Below, in pieces: positions 1-8,554 of a stretch of 64,000 nucleotides of DNA. The notes below the pieces were generated by a model. It had not been told where the DNA came from and made no database searches. It saw only the letters and a list, made by a program, of their open reading frames with translations. Origin of the DNA: Bradyrhizobium sp. (GTDB lineage: Bacteria; Pseudomonadota; Alphaproteobacteria; Rhizobiales; Xanthobacteraceae); assembly GCF_022844465.1 (NCBI RefSeq), contig NZ_JALHLP010000005.1, positions 124,001-188,000 of the forward strand. The letters run 5' to 3'. A program made the translations under genes and the position numbers. Positions within the stretch are counted from its first letter, which is position 1. Every line of letters begins with the position of its first letter.

Positions 1-464
1 AATTCGCCCCGCACCACATATTCGTTGTCGATGGTGATCAGCACCTCGGGCGGAATCTGCTCCTGCAGCGCCAGGAAACTGCGCGCCGAGACCCGGTCGG
101 TATCGGCGATGAACAGGATGATCGGTGTGACGCCGCGGCGGGCGGCTTCCTTCAGAAAACCGATCTGCTCGATCATCTTGAAAAACTCGTCAAAGGCGTG
201 GAAACCAAGGTCAACCACCTTGGCGACGCCGTCATGGGCGATCAGGCGGTCCATCAGCTGCATCTTGCCGTGGGTGTCGATGACGTCGGCCGTCTCGGTG
301 ATGTCAGGCAGAAATTCGAGCAGGGACGGCTCTTTCAGATTGATGTCGAAAGCGGCGACCGCGCCGTCCTTCAACAGCAGGAATTCGCTCAACAACCGCG
401 CGAGCAGTGTCTTGCCGACCATCGGTCGGGGCGAGCAGATGATGTAGACGGGCGTAAGGCTCAT
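1..464 (-). CDS. P-loop ATPase, MinD/ParA-like, partial (3' end beyond window)
   Basis: The gene runs off the left edge; 154 codons are visible from an ATG at 464. The N-terminus has a hydrophobic beta strand (residues 5-9, VYIIC) followed by a P-loop-like SPRPMVGKT (about residues 11-19). Only the GKT half fits a Walker A; the lysine-glycine-glycine signature of ParA/MinD proteins is replaced by R-P-M. An FDIN strand near residue 42 and VVDLG near residue 80 occupy the places of the switch and Walker B strands. The middle part, EFLPDITETADVID, lines up with the neighbouring upstream ATPase (RFHPDITEIVDM), so the two look like tandem paralogues on one transcript with a gap of about 60 bp. The function is unknown. 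ATP binding is doubtful because of the degenerate P-loop. Confidence 0.8.
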   Translation of the reverse strand, partial: MSLTPVYIICSPRPMVGKTLLARLLSEFLLLKDGAVAAFDINLKEPSLLEFLPDITETADVIDTHGKMQLMDRLIAHDGVAKVVDLGFHAFDEFFKMIEQIGFLKEAARRGVTPIILFIADTDRVSARSFLALQEQIPPEVLITIDNEYVVRGE

Positions 465-523
465 CAGGCGCTATATCAGGCGAATTTTTAGCCTAATCCA
501 GCCCCATCGTGACCACGGGGCGA

Positions 524-1279
524 TTATTTTTCGCCGGTGCGGACGCCCGGCTTGCCGGCGCCCACGAGGTCGGTCAGCTTGATGCGGTCGAACTCGCTCC
601 AGACGTTGGCAAGCCAGTGCCGGACATAGCCGCGCAGCACGAACGAATAATTCGCGGCTTCGTCGTCCTTGCCCTTGTTGGCGACAAATTTGAGGAACGG
701 CACCGAGGAAACCTCGACCTGCTCATAGGCCATTTCGTTGAGCTTGGGGATGACGAGATCGGTCGCGTCCTTGATGCGGTGAAAGTAGGAATTATAGGTC
801 GCCTGGTCCCACTGGAAAAACTGGGTGTCGTTGATGAAGTTCTTCACCAGGAAATACCTGGCGCCCTGCATGAAGTTGGCGGTTTCGGCAATTTCATCGA
901 GTGAGGCGATCGAAGGGCCCAGGATATGGAACACGGCAAAGGTGATCTGTCCGGACTTCGCGGCGTCGAGAAAGCCGATGTCCCGCAGCGAGGCCAGCGC
1001 CGGCGACAGCAGTCCGGCCCGGACGTCGATCACGGTGACGAAGGGGCTGGCCGCGTTCAGCGTGTCGAAGATCTTCATCTGGTCCGAGGTCGTCGTCATG
1101 TCGACGATCTCGGTGATGTCGGGGTGAAACCGCTTCAGGGTTCCCCGGGGGGATTCGGTGTCGAACGCCCGGGTCGGCACATTGTTGGCGCTGAAATAAT
1201 CCAGCAGGGTCCGTGACACCGTGGTCTTGCCGACCCCACCCTTGTCCGCCCCCACCACAATCACGACCGGCTTTGCCAT
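524..1279 (-). CDS. ParA/MinD-family ATPase with intact deviant Walker A
   Basis: This is a 251-residue protein. The deviant Walker A KGGVGKTT sits at residues 13-20, an FDTES strand near residue 40 follows, and a VIDVRAG Walker B-like strand lies near residue 84. These are the hallmarks of the ParA/MinD/Soj family, which form ATP-dependent dimers that position DNA, septa or protein complexes. No ParB, MinC or flagellar partner is visible, so the cargo is unknown. The gene starts at an ATG preceded by AAGGGA at proper spacing and is followed by a shorter paralogue with a degenerate P-loop. It could instead act as a regulatory or chaperone-like ATPase. The family call is firm and the role is open. 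Confidence 0.85.
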   Translation of the reverse strand: MAKPVVIVVGADKGGVGKTTVSRTLLDYFSANNVPTRAFDTESPRGTLKRFHPDITEIVDMTTTSDQMKIFDTLNAASPFVTVIDVRAGLLSPALASLRDIGFLDAAKSGQITFAVFHILGPSIASLDEIAETANFMQGARYFLVKNFINDTQFFQWDQATYNSYFHRIKDATDLVIPKLNEMAYEQVEVSSVPFLKFVANKGKDDEAANYSFVLRGYVRHWLANVWSEFDRIKLTDLVGAGKPGVRTGEK

Positions 1280-1468
1280 GGAATTCCCTTGAACGGCTCT
1301 CCAACCGCGGGAGCGATCGGCAGGTCCCCGTTCCCTGCTTTGGTCGCGAACATGGCAGAAACAAGGGAGAATTCAATTCCTTAGAAGGCCGGCGCCCTTA
1401 TTCATACTGGATATGTTGATGGCACGCTTTCCAGCGATGTGGATAAGACCCGTCAAATCAAGAATCTA

Positions 1469-1570
1469 GAGCATGATCCGGAAAAGTGTGCAGCGGTTTT
1501 CCGAAAAGATCATGCTCAAACAAGGAGCTAAAGCGCGATGACGGTTCATCCCAATCTCATCGCGCTTTAG
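1469..1570. repeat. RPE-like palindromic intergenic element (family F), two hairpins
   Basis: There are two consecutive inverted repeats. GAGCATGATC (1469-1478) pairs with GATCATGCTC (1508-1517). CTAAAGCGCGATGA (1528-1541) pairs with TCATCGCGCTTTAG (1557-1570). I recall this two-hairpin layout as a common dispersed intergenic element of Rhizobiales genomes. It fills most of the roughly 415-bp gap between the ATPase gene and the M48 protease; the rest of that gap shows nothing recognisable. Confidence 0.85.
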
Positions 1571-1694
1571 ACGCCCGTTCTGTTTGGGTTGAAACGGAAA
1601 TGGCCCTGACCAAGGGCAGGCGCCAGCCGCCCCGGCGTCCATGCGCTTCGGATGGCCGGGATGGCGAGCCCGCGGCCGGGCCATCGGCGTCATG

Positions 1695-2780
1695 TCAGGG
1701 GGTTTGGGGAAGCGAAGGCGGGAGTTGCGTGGGGACCGGTTCCGCCGGATTTTCCGGGGTGACCGCTGCATCCGGCGGCGCGGCCAGCGGGCCAGGATCG
1801 CGGCCGCCGGCGAACTGCACCAGCGCCTTGACGCGCCGATCCACCGACGGGTGGGTCGCAAACAGGTCCGCAAACCCCTCGCGCGGATTGTCGATGCACA
1901 ATTCCATGATCGCCGAGGTTGCGCCGGGAAGCTCGCCGCGATTCTCGATCTTGCGCAACGCCGAGATCATGGCGTCGGGATTCTTGGTCAGTTCGACCGA
2001 TCCGGCGTCGGCCAGCAATTCGCGCGACCGCGACAGCGCCAGCTTGACCACCTGAGACAACAGCCAGGCCAGCAGGATCAGCGCCACCGCGATGATGATC
2101 GCGATTACCGCCCCGCCGCCCTTGCTGCGGTTGGACGAGGAGGAAGACGATGACGAGCTGCTGCCGGAGCCGCCCGACATGTTGGTGAACATGCGAAAGA
2201 ACAGTTCGCCGAAGAAGCCGACGACGCCGGCGATGATGACCGCGATCACCATCAGCTGCACGTCGCCGTTGCGGACATGCGTGAGTTCGTGGCCGAGCAC
2301 GGCCTCCATCTCCCGGTCGTCGAGCGCCTGCAGAAGCCCTGACGTGACCGTTATGGCGTATTGCCGCCGGTTGAGGCCGCTCGCAAAGGCGTTAAGCGCC
2401 GGGCTGTCGATCACCTTCAGCTTCGGCATCGGGATGCCGCGCGAGATGCACAGATTTTCCAGCAGATTGTACAGCCGCGGCTGCTCTTGACGCGTCACGC
2501 TCGCGCCGCCGGTCACCGCGTCGATCATGTTCTGGTGGAAGAAATAGGCGACCACGATCCACAGCGCCGCGGCGAACGTGGCATAGGGGAAAGCCACGAC
2601 CAGGTCGCGCCAGGCGGCTCTCAGGTAGAAGTCGACCGATCCGTCGCCGCGGATCGTCGCTTCGGCGACCAGCGCGCCCGCGAACACCAGCACGTAGATC
2701 AGCAGAAACAGGCCCGCCAGCATCAGCATCGAACGGACCTTGTTCGATGCGATATGCGTATAGAGACCGTAGGCGGCCAT
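1695..2780 (-). CDS. M48-family membrane zinc metalloprotease (HtpX-like)
   Basis: 361 residues. Two transmembrane segments lie at about 18-40 and 60-81. The zinc-binding HELTH is at residues 164-168, within GHELTHVRNGD, and the third-ligand region RSRELLADA lies downstream. More hydrophobic segments surround a run of eleven serines broken by one glycine near residue 205. The family (HtpX/Oma1-type) degrades misfolded membrane proteins with the active site in the cytoplasm. The last ~40 residues are proline/alanine-rich and probably disordered. A LemA-family gene lies just upstream on the same strand, a common pairing for M48 proteases, separated here by a palindromic repeat. It is not necessarily HtpX itself, since the N-terminus differs from the classic protein. 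Confidence 0.9.
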   Translation of the reverse strand: MAAYGLYTHIASNKVRSMLMLAGLFLLIYVLVFAGALVAEATIRGDGSVDFYLRAAWRDLVVAFPYATFAAALWIVVAYFFHQNMIDAVTGGASVTRQEQPRLYNLLENLCISRGIPMPKLKVIDSPALNAFASGLNRRQYAITVTSGLLQALDDREMEAVLGHELTHVRNGDVQLMVIAVIIAGVVGFFGELFFRMFTNMSGGSGSSSSSSSSSSNRSKGGGAVIAIIIAVALILLAWLLSQVVKLALSRSRELLADAGSVELTKNPDAMISALRKIENRGELPGATSAIMELCIDNPREGFADLFATHPSVDRRVKALVQFAGGRDPGPLAAPPDAAVTPENPAEPVPTQLPPSLPQTP

Positions 2781-2794
2781 GGTGCGTCACCACG

Positions 2795-2897
2795 CGTCAT
2801 TCCGGGGCGATGCGGAGCATCGAACCCGGAATCTCGAGATTCCCAGGTGCGCAATCGCGCGCCATGGTTCACGCCCTTGGCGTGCCCCGGAATGACG
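2795..2897. repeat. Palindromic repeat family A, copy 1
   Basis: It begins CGTCATTCCGGGGC and ends GCCCCGGAATGACG, an inverted pair, with GGAATCTCGAGATTCC in the middle. It lies between lemA and the M48 protease gene. Other copies are at 3613-3715, 20567-20667 and 44225-44308. Confidence 0.85.
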
Positions 2898-2918
2898 AAA
2901 GAGAGACATGGACAGCCC

Positions 2919-3479
2919 TCAGAACTTCACGGTCGGCACCACTTCGACCTGGGTGCGGCTGGCCCCGAGGTCGAAGAATTCCTTGCTGGTGAAGCCGAAC
3001 ATGCCGGCGAACAATGCGGCGGGCAGCTGCTGGATGCCGGTATTGTACTCCTGGACCGCGTTGTTGAAGAAGCGCCGGCTGGCCGCGATCTTGTTCTCGA
3101 TGTCGGACAATTCGCTCGCCAGCTGCTGGAAATTGGCGTTGGCCTTGAGGTCCGGATAGGCCTCCGACAGCGCGATCAGGCGGCCAAGTGCGCCGCTCAG
3201 CTGGTTTTCGGCCGCCGACACCTGCGCCGGCCCCTGCGCCGACATCGCCGAGTTGCGCGCCTTGATCACGTCGTCGAGCGTGCCGCGCTCATGCGAGGCG
3301 TAGCCCTTGACGGTCTCGACCAGGTTCGGGATCAGATCGTGTCGCTGCTTGAGCTGGACGTCGATGTCGGCAAAGGCCTGGCTGACGCGCTGGCTGAGCG
3401 CGACGAGGCGGTTATACGCGCCGAAGGCAAACAGCACGATGATGACGATGACGCCGAGAACGATCCAGCCGGTCGACAT
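2919..3479 (-). CDS. lemA: LemA family protein
   Basis: 186 residues from the ATG at 3479, preceded by AGGAG. There is one N-terminal transmembrane segment (about residues 5-23). The LemA core follows: YNRLVALSQRVSQAFADIDV, KQRHDLIPNLVETVKGYA, then VSAAENQLSGALGRL and ANFQQLASELSDIENKIA. This is an alpha-helical coiled structure with a small outside N-terminus and a cytoplasmic helical bundle. LemA proteins are often encoded beside M48/HtpX proteases, as here. The molecular role of the family is not settled. A TTG nine bases upstream is in frame but sits directly on the ribosome-binding site, so I prefer the ATG. Confidence 0.92.
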   Translation of the reverse strand: MSTGWIVLGVIVIIVLFAFGAYNRLVALSQRVSQAFADIDVQLKQRHDLIPNLVETVKGYASHERGTLDDVIKARNSAMSAQGPAQVSAAENQLSGALGRLIALSEAYPDLKANANFQQLASELSDIENKIAASRRFFNNAVQEYNTGIQQLPAALFAGMFGFTSKEFFDLGASRTQVEVVPTVKF

Positions 3480-3612
3480 GGCAGACAACTCCTGTGGGAC
3501 GAAGAGACAGGGAAATTAGACGAGAAACGACGGGCGGGCAGCCCCGGCCCGAGTCGGGCATGGCGTTAGTCGGACGTGAGGCGGGATAAGTTCAAGAGGC
3601 AAACACTCCTCT

Positions 3613-3715
3613 GTCATTCCGGGGCGATGCGAAGCATCGAACCCGGAATCTCGAGATTCCCCGATGCGCGATTGCGCATCTGAGGTCTGGTCCTTCGGAC
3701 CATCCCGGAATGACG
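3613..3715. repeat. Palindromic repeat family A, copy 2
   Basis: It has the same ends as copy 1 (GTCATTCCGGGGCGATGC at the left, TCCCGGAATGAC at the right) and the central GGAATCTCGAGATTCC. It fills most of the gap between lemA and the Rsm22-like gene, whose stop codon lies at its right edge. Confidence 0.85.
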
Positions 3716-3718
3716 GGA

Positions 3719-4687
3719 TCAATTGATGGCATCGCCCCACCGCCAGCGCCGGGCGCTGGCATACTCCGCCTTGGCGCGGCGTGGTACGCTTGTAGCGGCA
3801 AGGCCGGTCGGGGTGCAGAGTTTTGCGGATATTTCGACCTTGGTGACGACCGGCTGCGCCAGAATCCGGGAACGGCGCTGAGCGGCCGGCGCGCGCGTCA
3901 GCGCGACATAGGCGAATTTCTCGTCCTCGAACGGCAGCTCGACGCCCTTGACCTGCTGGTGCGCCCGCGACCGTTGCAGGCGCTGGGTGAAATGGCACCA
4001 GTCCGGCGCCTGAATCGGGCAAGCGCCATCATGCGGGCAGGGGGCGGCGACATGCGCGCCCAATGCGATCAGCCGTTCACGCAGCGCGATGATCCGGGCA
4101 TAGCCCGCGGGTGTGCCGGGTTCGACCACGAGCAGCGCGTCGCGCGTTTTTTCCCACATCATTTCGGCGAGCGCACGCTGTTCGGCATCGCCGATCTCTC
4201 CGATCATGTAGCTCGCCATGACGAGGTCGGCCGCATCCGCTTTCGCCAGCGCGGCACGGGCTTCGCCACGTTCGTAGCCGGTCTCGCGCAGCCGCGTGCT
4301 GTCGCGCATCAGATCCAGCGCCAGCGCCCGCAAGGCATGGTTCGCATCCAAGAGCGCGAAATCCGCCAGCGACGGGAAGACTTCGGCGGCCGCCCAGGTT
4401 GCGGTGCCGGGCCCGGCGCCGACATCGAGCAGGCTTTTCGGGGCAAAGTCCGGCCTGATTCCGACCAGCGCGTTCAGGCTGGCGGTGACCGCGGCATAGG
4501 TCGCGGGCATGCGCGCCAGCGCATAGGCCAGCGCGTCGGTCGCGGACTGGATCGCGCCGGAGCCGCCGCCGTCGCGATAGGTCCTTGAGATCGCGGCGGC
4601 ACGCTCAGCGGCGTCGTTGCGCGACAGACCCACGAGCTTGGCGTCAAGCGCGGCCTTCAGTTCGGCGGGAAGATCGGGTGAGGTCAT
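3719..4687 (-). CDS. Rsm22-like small-ribosomal-subunit methyltransferase
   Basis: 322 residues from ATG 4687. An in-frame ATG at 4771 exists, but the 28 extra residues (containing MPAFAGMT) are the translation of a palindromic repeat, so I reject that start. A SAM-binding motif LLDVGAGPGTATW and the late LLVVEPGTPAGYARI strand mark a class I methyltransferase fold. The C-terminal cluster APCPHDGACP followed by DWCHFTQRLQRS is the cysteine-rich signature of the Rsm22 family. That family includes yeast Rsm22 and acts on or assembles the mitochondrial-type small ribosomal subunit. The four cysteines may bind a metal or Fe-S centre. Whether the bacterial member methylates RNA is not shown by sequence. 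Confidence 0.85.
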   Translation of the reverse strand: MTSPDLPAELKAALDAKLVGLSRNDAAERAAAISRTYRDGGGSGAIQSATDALAYALARMPATYAAVTASLNALVGIRPDFAPKSLLDVGAGPGTATWAAAEVFPSLADFALLDANHALRALALDLMRDSTRLRETGYERGEARAALAKADAADLVMASYMIGEIGDAEQRALAEMMWEKTRDALLVVEPGTPAGYARIIALRERLIALGAHVAAPCPHDGACPIQAPDWCHFTQRLQRSRAHQQVKGVELPFEDEKFAYVALTRAPAAQRRSRILAQPVVTKVEISAKLCTPTGLAATSVPRRAKAEYASARRWRWGDAIN

Positions 4688-4693
4688 GGCTCT

Positions 4694-4792
4694 CGTCATG
4701 CCCGCGAAGGCGGGCATCCAGTACGCCGACGCGGCAGTGACGATCATGGGCAGCCCAGCGTACTGGATCATCCGCCTTCGCGGATGATGACG
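4694..4792. repeat. Palindromic repeat family E, solitary copy
   Basis: It begins CGTCATGCCCGCGAAGGCGGGCATCC, with a hairpin in CCCGCGAAGGCGGG. It continues with CAGTACGCCG and ends TACTGGATCATCCGCCTTCGCGGATGATGACG. The CAGTACGCCG and ACTGGATCA parts and the end are shared with the tandem array at 62449-62986. It lies directly upstream of the Rsm22-like gene. Confidence 0.8.
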
Positions 4793-4821
4793 TCAACCAT
4801 TGTGGCGACGAAAGCGCGACG

Positions 4822-7800
4822 TCACGCCACGTTCTGATCCAGAATCTTCACGGCGTCGTCGAGGCCGACGGAGACCAGCTGCGAGACGCCGCGTTCGGCC
4901 ATGGTGACGCCGAACAGCCGGTTCATCCGCGCCATCGTGATCGGATTGTGCGTGATGATGATGAAACGGGTTTCCGTCGAAGAGGTCATTTCGTGCAACA
5001 GGTTGCAGAACCGCTCCACATTGTGGTCGTCGAGCGGCGCATCGACCTCGTCCAGGACGCAGATCGGCGACGGGTTGGTGAGGAACACCGCGAAGATCAG
5101 CGCCAGCGCCGTCAGCGCCTGCTCGCCGCCCGACAGCAGCGACAGCGTCTGCGGCTTCTTGCCGGGCGGCTTGGCGATGATTTCAAGGCCCGCTTCCAGC
5201 GGGTCGTCGCTCTCGATCAGATGAAGTGCGGCTTCGCCACCGCCGAACAGCTCCGAGAACAGCCGCTTGAAATGCTCGTTGACGGTCTCGAACGACGTCA
5301 ACAGCCGCTCGCGCGCCTCGCGGTTCAGGCTCTGGATGCCCTGGCGCAGCCGCTTGATGGCTTCGACGAGGTCGTCGCGTTCGGTGGTCAGCGCGGTGTG
5401 CTGGGCTTCGACCTCGCGCAGCTCTTCCTCGGCGCGCAAATTGACGGCGCCCAGCCGATCGCGGTCGCGGCGCAGCTTTTCAAGATTGTCCTCGATCTCG
5501 GCCAGCGGCGGCAATTCCGCGCCGGGCTCGATCTCGGCCAGCGCCGCCACGGCGCTGGGCTCGACTTCGAGCATGTCGTGGATCTCGCGTTCGATGTCGG
5601 CAAGCCGGCGCCTTGTGCCTTGCATCCGCTCCTCGGCGCGGGCGCAGGCCTCGCGGGCGGAGGAGAGCGCTTCCAGCGACGCCTTGGCGGCCCGGTCGGT
5701 TTCCGCCATCGCGCTCTCGGCGGCGGCCAGCGCGTCCGCGGCGACGCGGCGGCCGCTTTCGGCGGCCTCGATCTCGTTGATCAAGGCCCGGCGCTTTTCC
5801 GCGAACAGCGCCGGCGCCTGGTCGAGATCGGCCCGTTCGGCCGTCACTTCGGTGATGCGGGCCTCGATGGTGGCGACCTGCGAGGCGGCGCTCTGTTGGC
5901 GATTCTGCCATTCCGTGCGCTCGGCGAGGATCGCCTGCAAGCGACGGTCGGCGATTTCGGCTTCGCGCGCCAGCGCCTGCGCCTCGGCGCGCACCTGGGC
6001 TGCGAACCGGCGATGGCCCTCGATGTCGGTGCGAACCGCTGTCAGCCTTGTTTCGGCCTCGAGGGTCGGCGGCAGTTCGGCGAGCGCGGCGGCGGCGCTC
6101 TCGTGCGCGGCTTCGGCCTCGCTGCGATCGGCCGCCAGACGGCTGTGGGCCTCCGTCAGCGCCGATTTGCGCGCGGCGTGGCGGTTGATCTCACGCTCGG
6201 TGGTGGCGTGACGTTCACGGGCGGCGTCGGCTTCGCGTTGCGCGGCACGCCAGGCGTCGCGGGCGGCGGACTCGACGCCCGATGCTAACTTCAATTCGGT
6301 CTCGGCGGCTTCCAGCGCCTGTCGCCTGGCGGCGGCATCGGCGCGGGCCTGTTCGAGCTCGTGCTCGATATCGACCAGCCGGGCGCGTTCGGCCAGCCGC
6401 CGCGCGGCGCCGGTCGGCGCATGCGCCGCCGCGACAAACCCATCCCAGCGCCAGACGTCGCCTTCCAGCGACACCAGCCGCTGGCCGGTCTTGAGCTGCG
6501 ACACCAGCGCCGCGCCGCGTTCCCGGGGCACGACGCCGATCTGCGCCAGCCGGCGCGCCAGTTCGGGCGGCGCCAGCACCTGGGTGGCGAGGGCTTCGAC
6601 GCCCGCGGGCAGCGCCGGATCGTCGATCCGCGAACCCGTGTTGCTCCAGCGCATCGGCGCCGAGGGATCGATTGGCGCGTCGAGATCGTCGCCGAGCGCG
6701 GCGCCAAGCGCCTTCTCATAACCCTTGGCGACGGTGACGCCGTCGATGATCGGCGGCCAGAGATTCTTGGTTTCGCCGACGAGCTTTGAAATGGTGCGCG
6801 CTTCGGTCTCGAGCCGCTGCACGCGCTTTTCGGCTTCCGCAAGCGGGGCGCGCGAGGATTCCAGTCGCTGCCGTGCGGCAAGGTGACCGGCCTCGCTGGC
6901 CTGCGCGGCGGCTTCCGAGGCCGCCAGCGTTTCCTGGGCGGTCGCCAAGGCGCCGGCCAGCGCGGCGATGTCGCCGAGCGCACCGGTTTCCTCGCCAAGC
7001 TTCTGCTCTTCGGCGTGGACGCTGGCGATTTCCTGGTCGAGCCGCGCCAGCCGCTCGCGGTGGGTCCGCACACCCGCTTCGAGCTGGGTGCGTTTGGCGG
7101 TGAGGTCGGCGAGCGCGGTGGTAAGTTCGCCGAACAGCCGCTCGGAAGCGGCAAGCGTCGCCTCCGCCTCCGACACCCGTTCATCGAGGCCGGAGCGCTT
7201 TTCGACCCGCGACCTGATCTCTTCCTTCAGCTCGGCATCCTCGGTGTCGAGCCGTTGCAGCGCGATCTCGGCGTCGGAGGTCTGCTGCCGCTCGCGGGCG
7301 ATGTCGGCAGCGAACTGCGTCTGCCGCCGGTCGAGTTCGGCAACGCGCTCCCTGGCGCGCATTTCCTCGCGGTCGAGCTGTTCGCGCGCATGGGTGAGGC
7401 GCTGCAGCCCCGCCGCGGCGCGGGCTTCATTGTCGCGCAGCGCCGGCAGTTCGGCGGCGCGGATCGCCTGGATGCGCGCGGCTTCGGCCTGCTCGCGGGT
7501 GCGTTCGGCCATTTCGCGTACGTTGAGGTCATGGTTGCGCGCGGCCTCGCCGACGTCGCTGTTGGCCTCGAGCCAGCGCAGGTGGAACAGCGTCGCCTCG
7601 GCCTTGCGCACCTTGGCGGCGACTTCGCGGAAACGGATGGCCTGCCGCGCCTGCTTCTTCAGGCCGTCGATCTGGCCGGCGAGCTGACCAACGACGTCCT
7701 CGACGCGGGTGAGGTTGGCCTCGGCCGCCTTCAGCCGCAGTTCGGCTTCGTGGCGGCGGGCATGAAGCCCGGCCACGCCGGCGGCATCTTCCAGCACACG

Positions 7801-8283
7801 GCGGCGCTGCTCGGGCTTGGCCTGGATGATCTCGCCGATCTTGCCCTGGTGAACCAGCGCCGGCGACCGTGCGCCGGTGGCGGCGTCGGCAAACAGAATC
7901 TGCACGTCGCGGGCGCGCACGTCGCGGCCGTTGATCCGGTAGGCCGAGCCGGACTCGCGTTCGATGCGGCGGGAAATCTCCAGCACCTGGCCGTCATTGA
8001 CGGCGGCCGGTGCGGAGCGGTCGGCATTGTCGATCGTCATGACGACTTCGGCATGGTTGCGCGCCGGACGGTTGCCGGAACCGGCGAAGATCACCGCGTC
8101 CATGTCGGCGGCGCGCAGCGATTTGTGCGAGGTCTCGCCCATCGCCCAGCGCAGCGCCTCGACCAGATTCGATTTGCCGCAGCCGTTCGGTCCGACCACG
8201 CCGGTCAGGCCGGGTTCGATCATGAAGTCAGTGGGTTCAACGAACGACTTGAAACCATGGAGGCGAAGGCGCGTGAGTTTCAT
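4822..8283 (-). CDS. smc: Chromosome segregation protein SMC
   Basis: 1153 residues from the ATG at 8283 (MKLTRLRLHGFKSF, the family N-terminus). A 14-residue longer in-frame start exists but has no family support. The Walker A GPNGCGKSN is at residues 31-39. Two very long charged coiled coils flank a central hinge of roughly 100-150 residues. The ABC signature LSLLSGGEQAL and Walker B ICVLDEVDAPLDDHN are near the C-terminus. SMC dimers with ScpA/ScpB compact and resolve sister chromosomes. Neither scp gene is in this window. The gene is preceded on the same strand by dsbA- and DUF721-like genes. Confidence 0.97.
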   Translation of the reverse strand: MKLTRLRLHGFKSFVEPTDFMIEPGLTGVVGPNGCGKSNLVEALRWAMGETSHKSLRAADMDAVIFAGSGNRPARNHAEVVMTIDNADRSAPAAVNDGQVLEISRRIERESGSAYRINGRDVRARDVQILFADAATGARSPALVHQGKIGEIIQAKPEQRRRVLEDAAGVAGLHARRHEAELRLKAAEANLTRVEDVVGQLAGQIDGLKKQARQAIRFREVAAKVRKAEATLFHLRWLEANSDVGEAARNHDLNVREMAERTREQAEAARIQAIRAAELPALRDNEARAAAGLQRLTHAREQLDREEMRARERVAELDRRQTQFAADIARERQQTSDAEIALQRLDTEDAELKEEIRSRVEKRSGLDERVSEAEATLAASERLFGELTTALADLTAKRTQLEAGVRTHRERLARLDQEIASVHAEEQKLGEETGALGDIAALAGALATAQETLAASEAAAQASEAGHLAARQRLESSRAPLAEAEKRVQRLETEARTISKLVGETKNLWPPIIDGVTVAKGYEKALGAALGDDLDAPIDPSAPMRWSNTGSRIDDPALPAGVEALATQVLAPPELARRLAQIGVVPRERGAALVSQLKTGQRLVSLEGDVWRWDGFVAAAHAPTGAARRLAERARLVDIEHELEQARADAAARRQALEAAETELKLASGVESAARDAWRAAQREADAARERHATTEREINRHAARKSALTEAHSRLAADRSEAEAAHESAAAALAELPPTLEAETRLTAVRTDIEGHRRFAAQVRAEAQALAREAEIADRRLQAILAERTEWQNRQQSAASQVATIEARITEVTAERADLDQAPALFAEKRRALINEIEAAESGRRVAADALAAAESAMAETDRAAKASLEALSSAREACARAEERMQGTRRRLADIEREIHDMLEVEPSAVAALAEIEPGAELPPLAEIEDNLEKLRRDRDRLGAVNLRAEEELREVEAQHTALTTERDDLVEAIKRLRQGIQSLNREARERLLTSFETVNEHFKRLFSELFGGGEAALHLIESDDPLEAGLEIIAKPPGKKPQTLSLLSGGEQALTALALIFAVFLTNPSPICVLDEVDAPLDDHNVERFCNLLHEMTSSTETRFIIITHNPITMARMNRLFGVTMAERGVSQLVSVGLDDAVKILDQNVA

Positions 8284-8435
8284 GTACACGGATCTCTGTT
8301 GGCCGGGCGCGAATCTCCCTGCCATGACAATACCATAGAAGGCAATGTCGGTGTGAATGAGTCGCCGCTAGGGCGCTGGTGGCGGCGACAATGGCGAGGC
8401 CGGGACCGGAGGGCAACGGCCCGGCCGGGCTTTTC

Positions 8436-8462
8436 CCAAGGGTTTTACCAAGGGTTTTGCCA
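8436..8462. repeat. Short tandem repeat (CCAAGGGTTTTR x2)
   Basis: CCAAGGGTTTTA at 8436-8447 is directly followed by CCAAGGGTTTTG at 8448-8459 and then CCAAAG. It lies in the 271-bp gap between the smc start and the end of the DsbA-like gene. Nothing else recognisable is present in that gap. Confidence 0.7.
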
Positions 8463-8554
8463 AAGTTCAGCCAACGATTCGGGCGCGGCGCGCGAGCCGG
8501 CTTTTACCGAGACTTTTTCTGGGCTTATGGCGCCATCCGAATCCGCAGCGCGAA

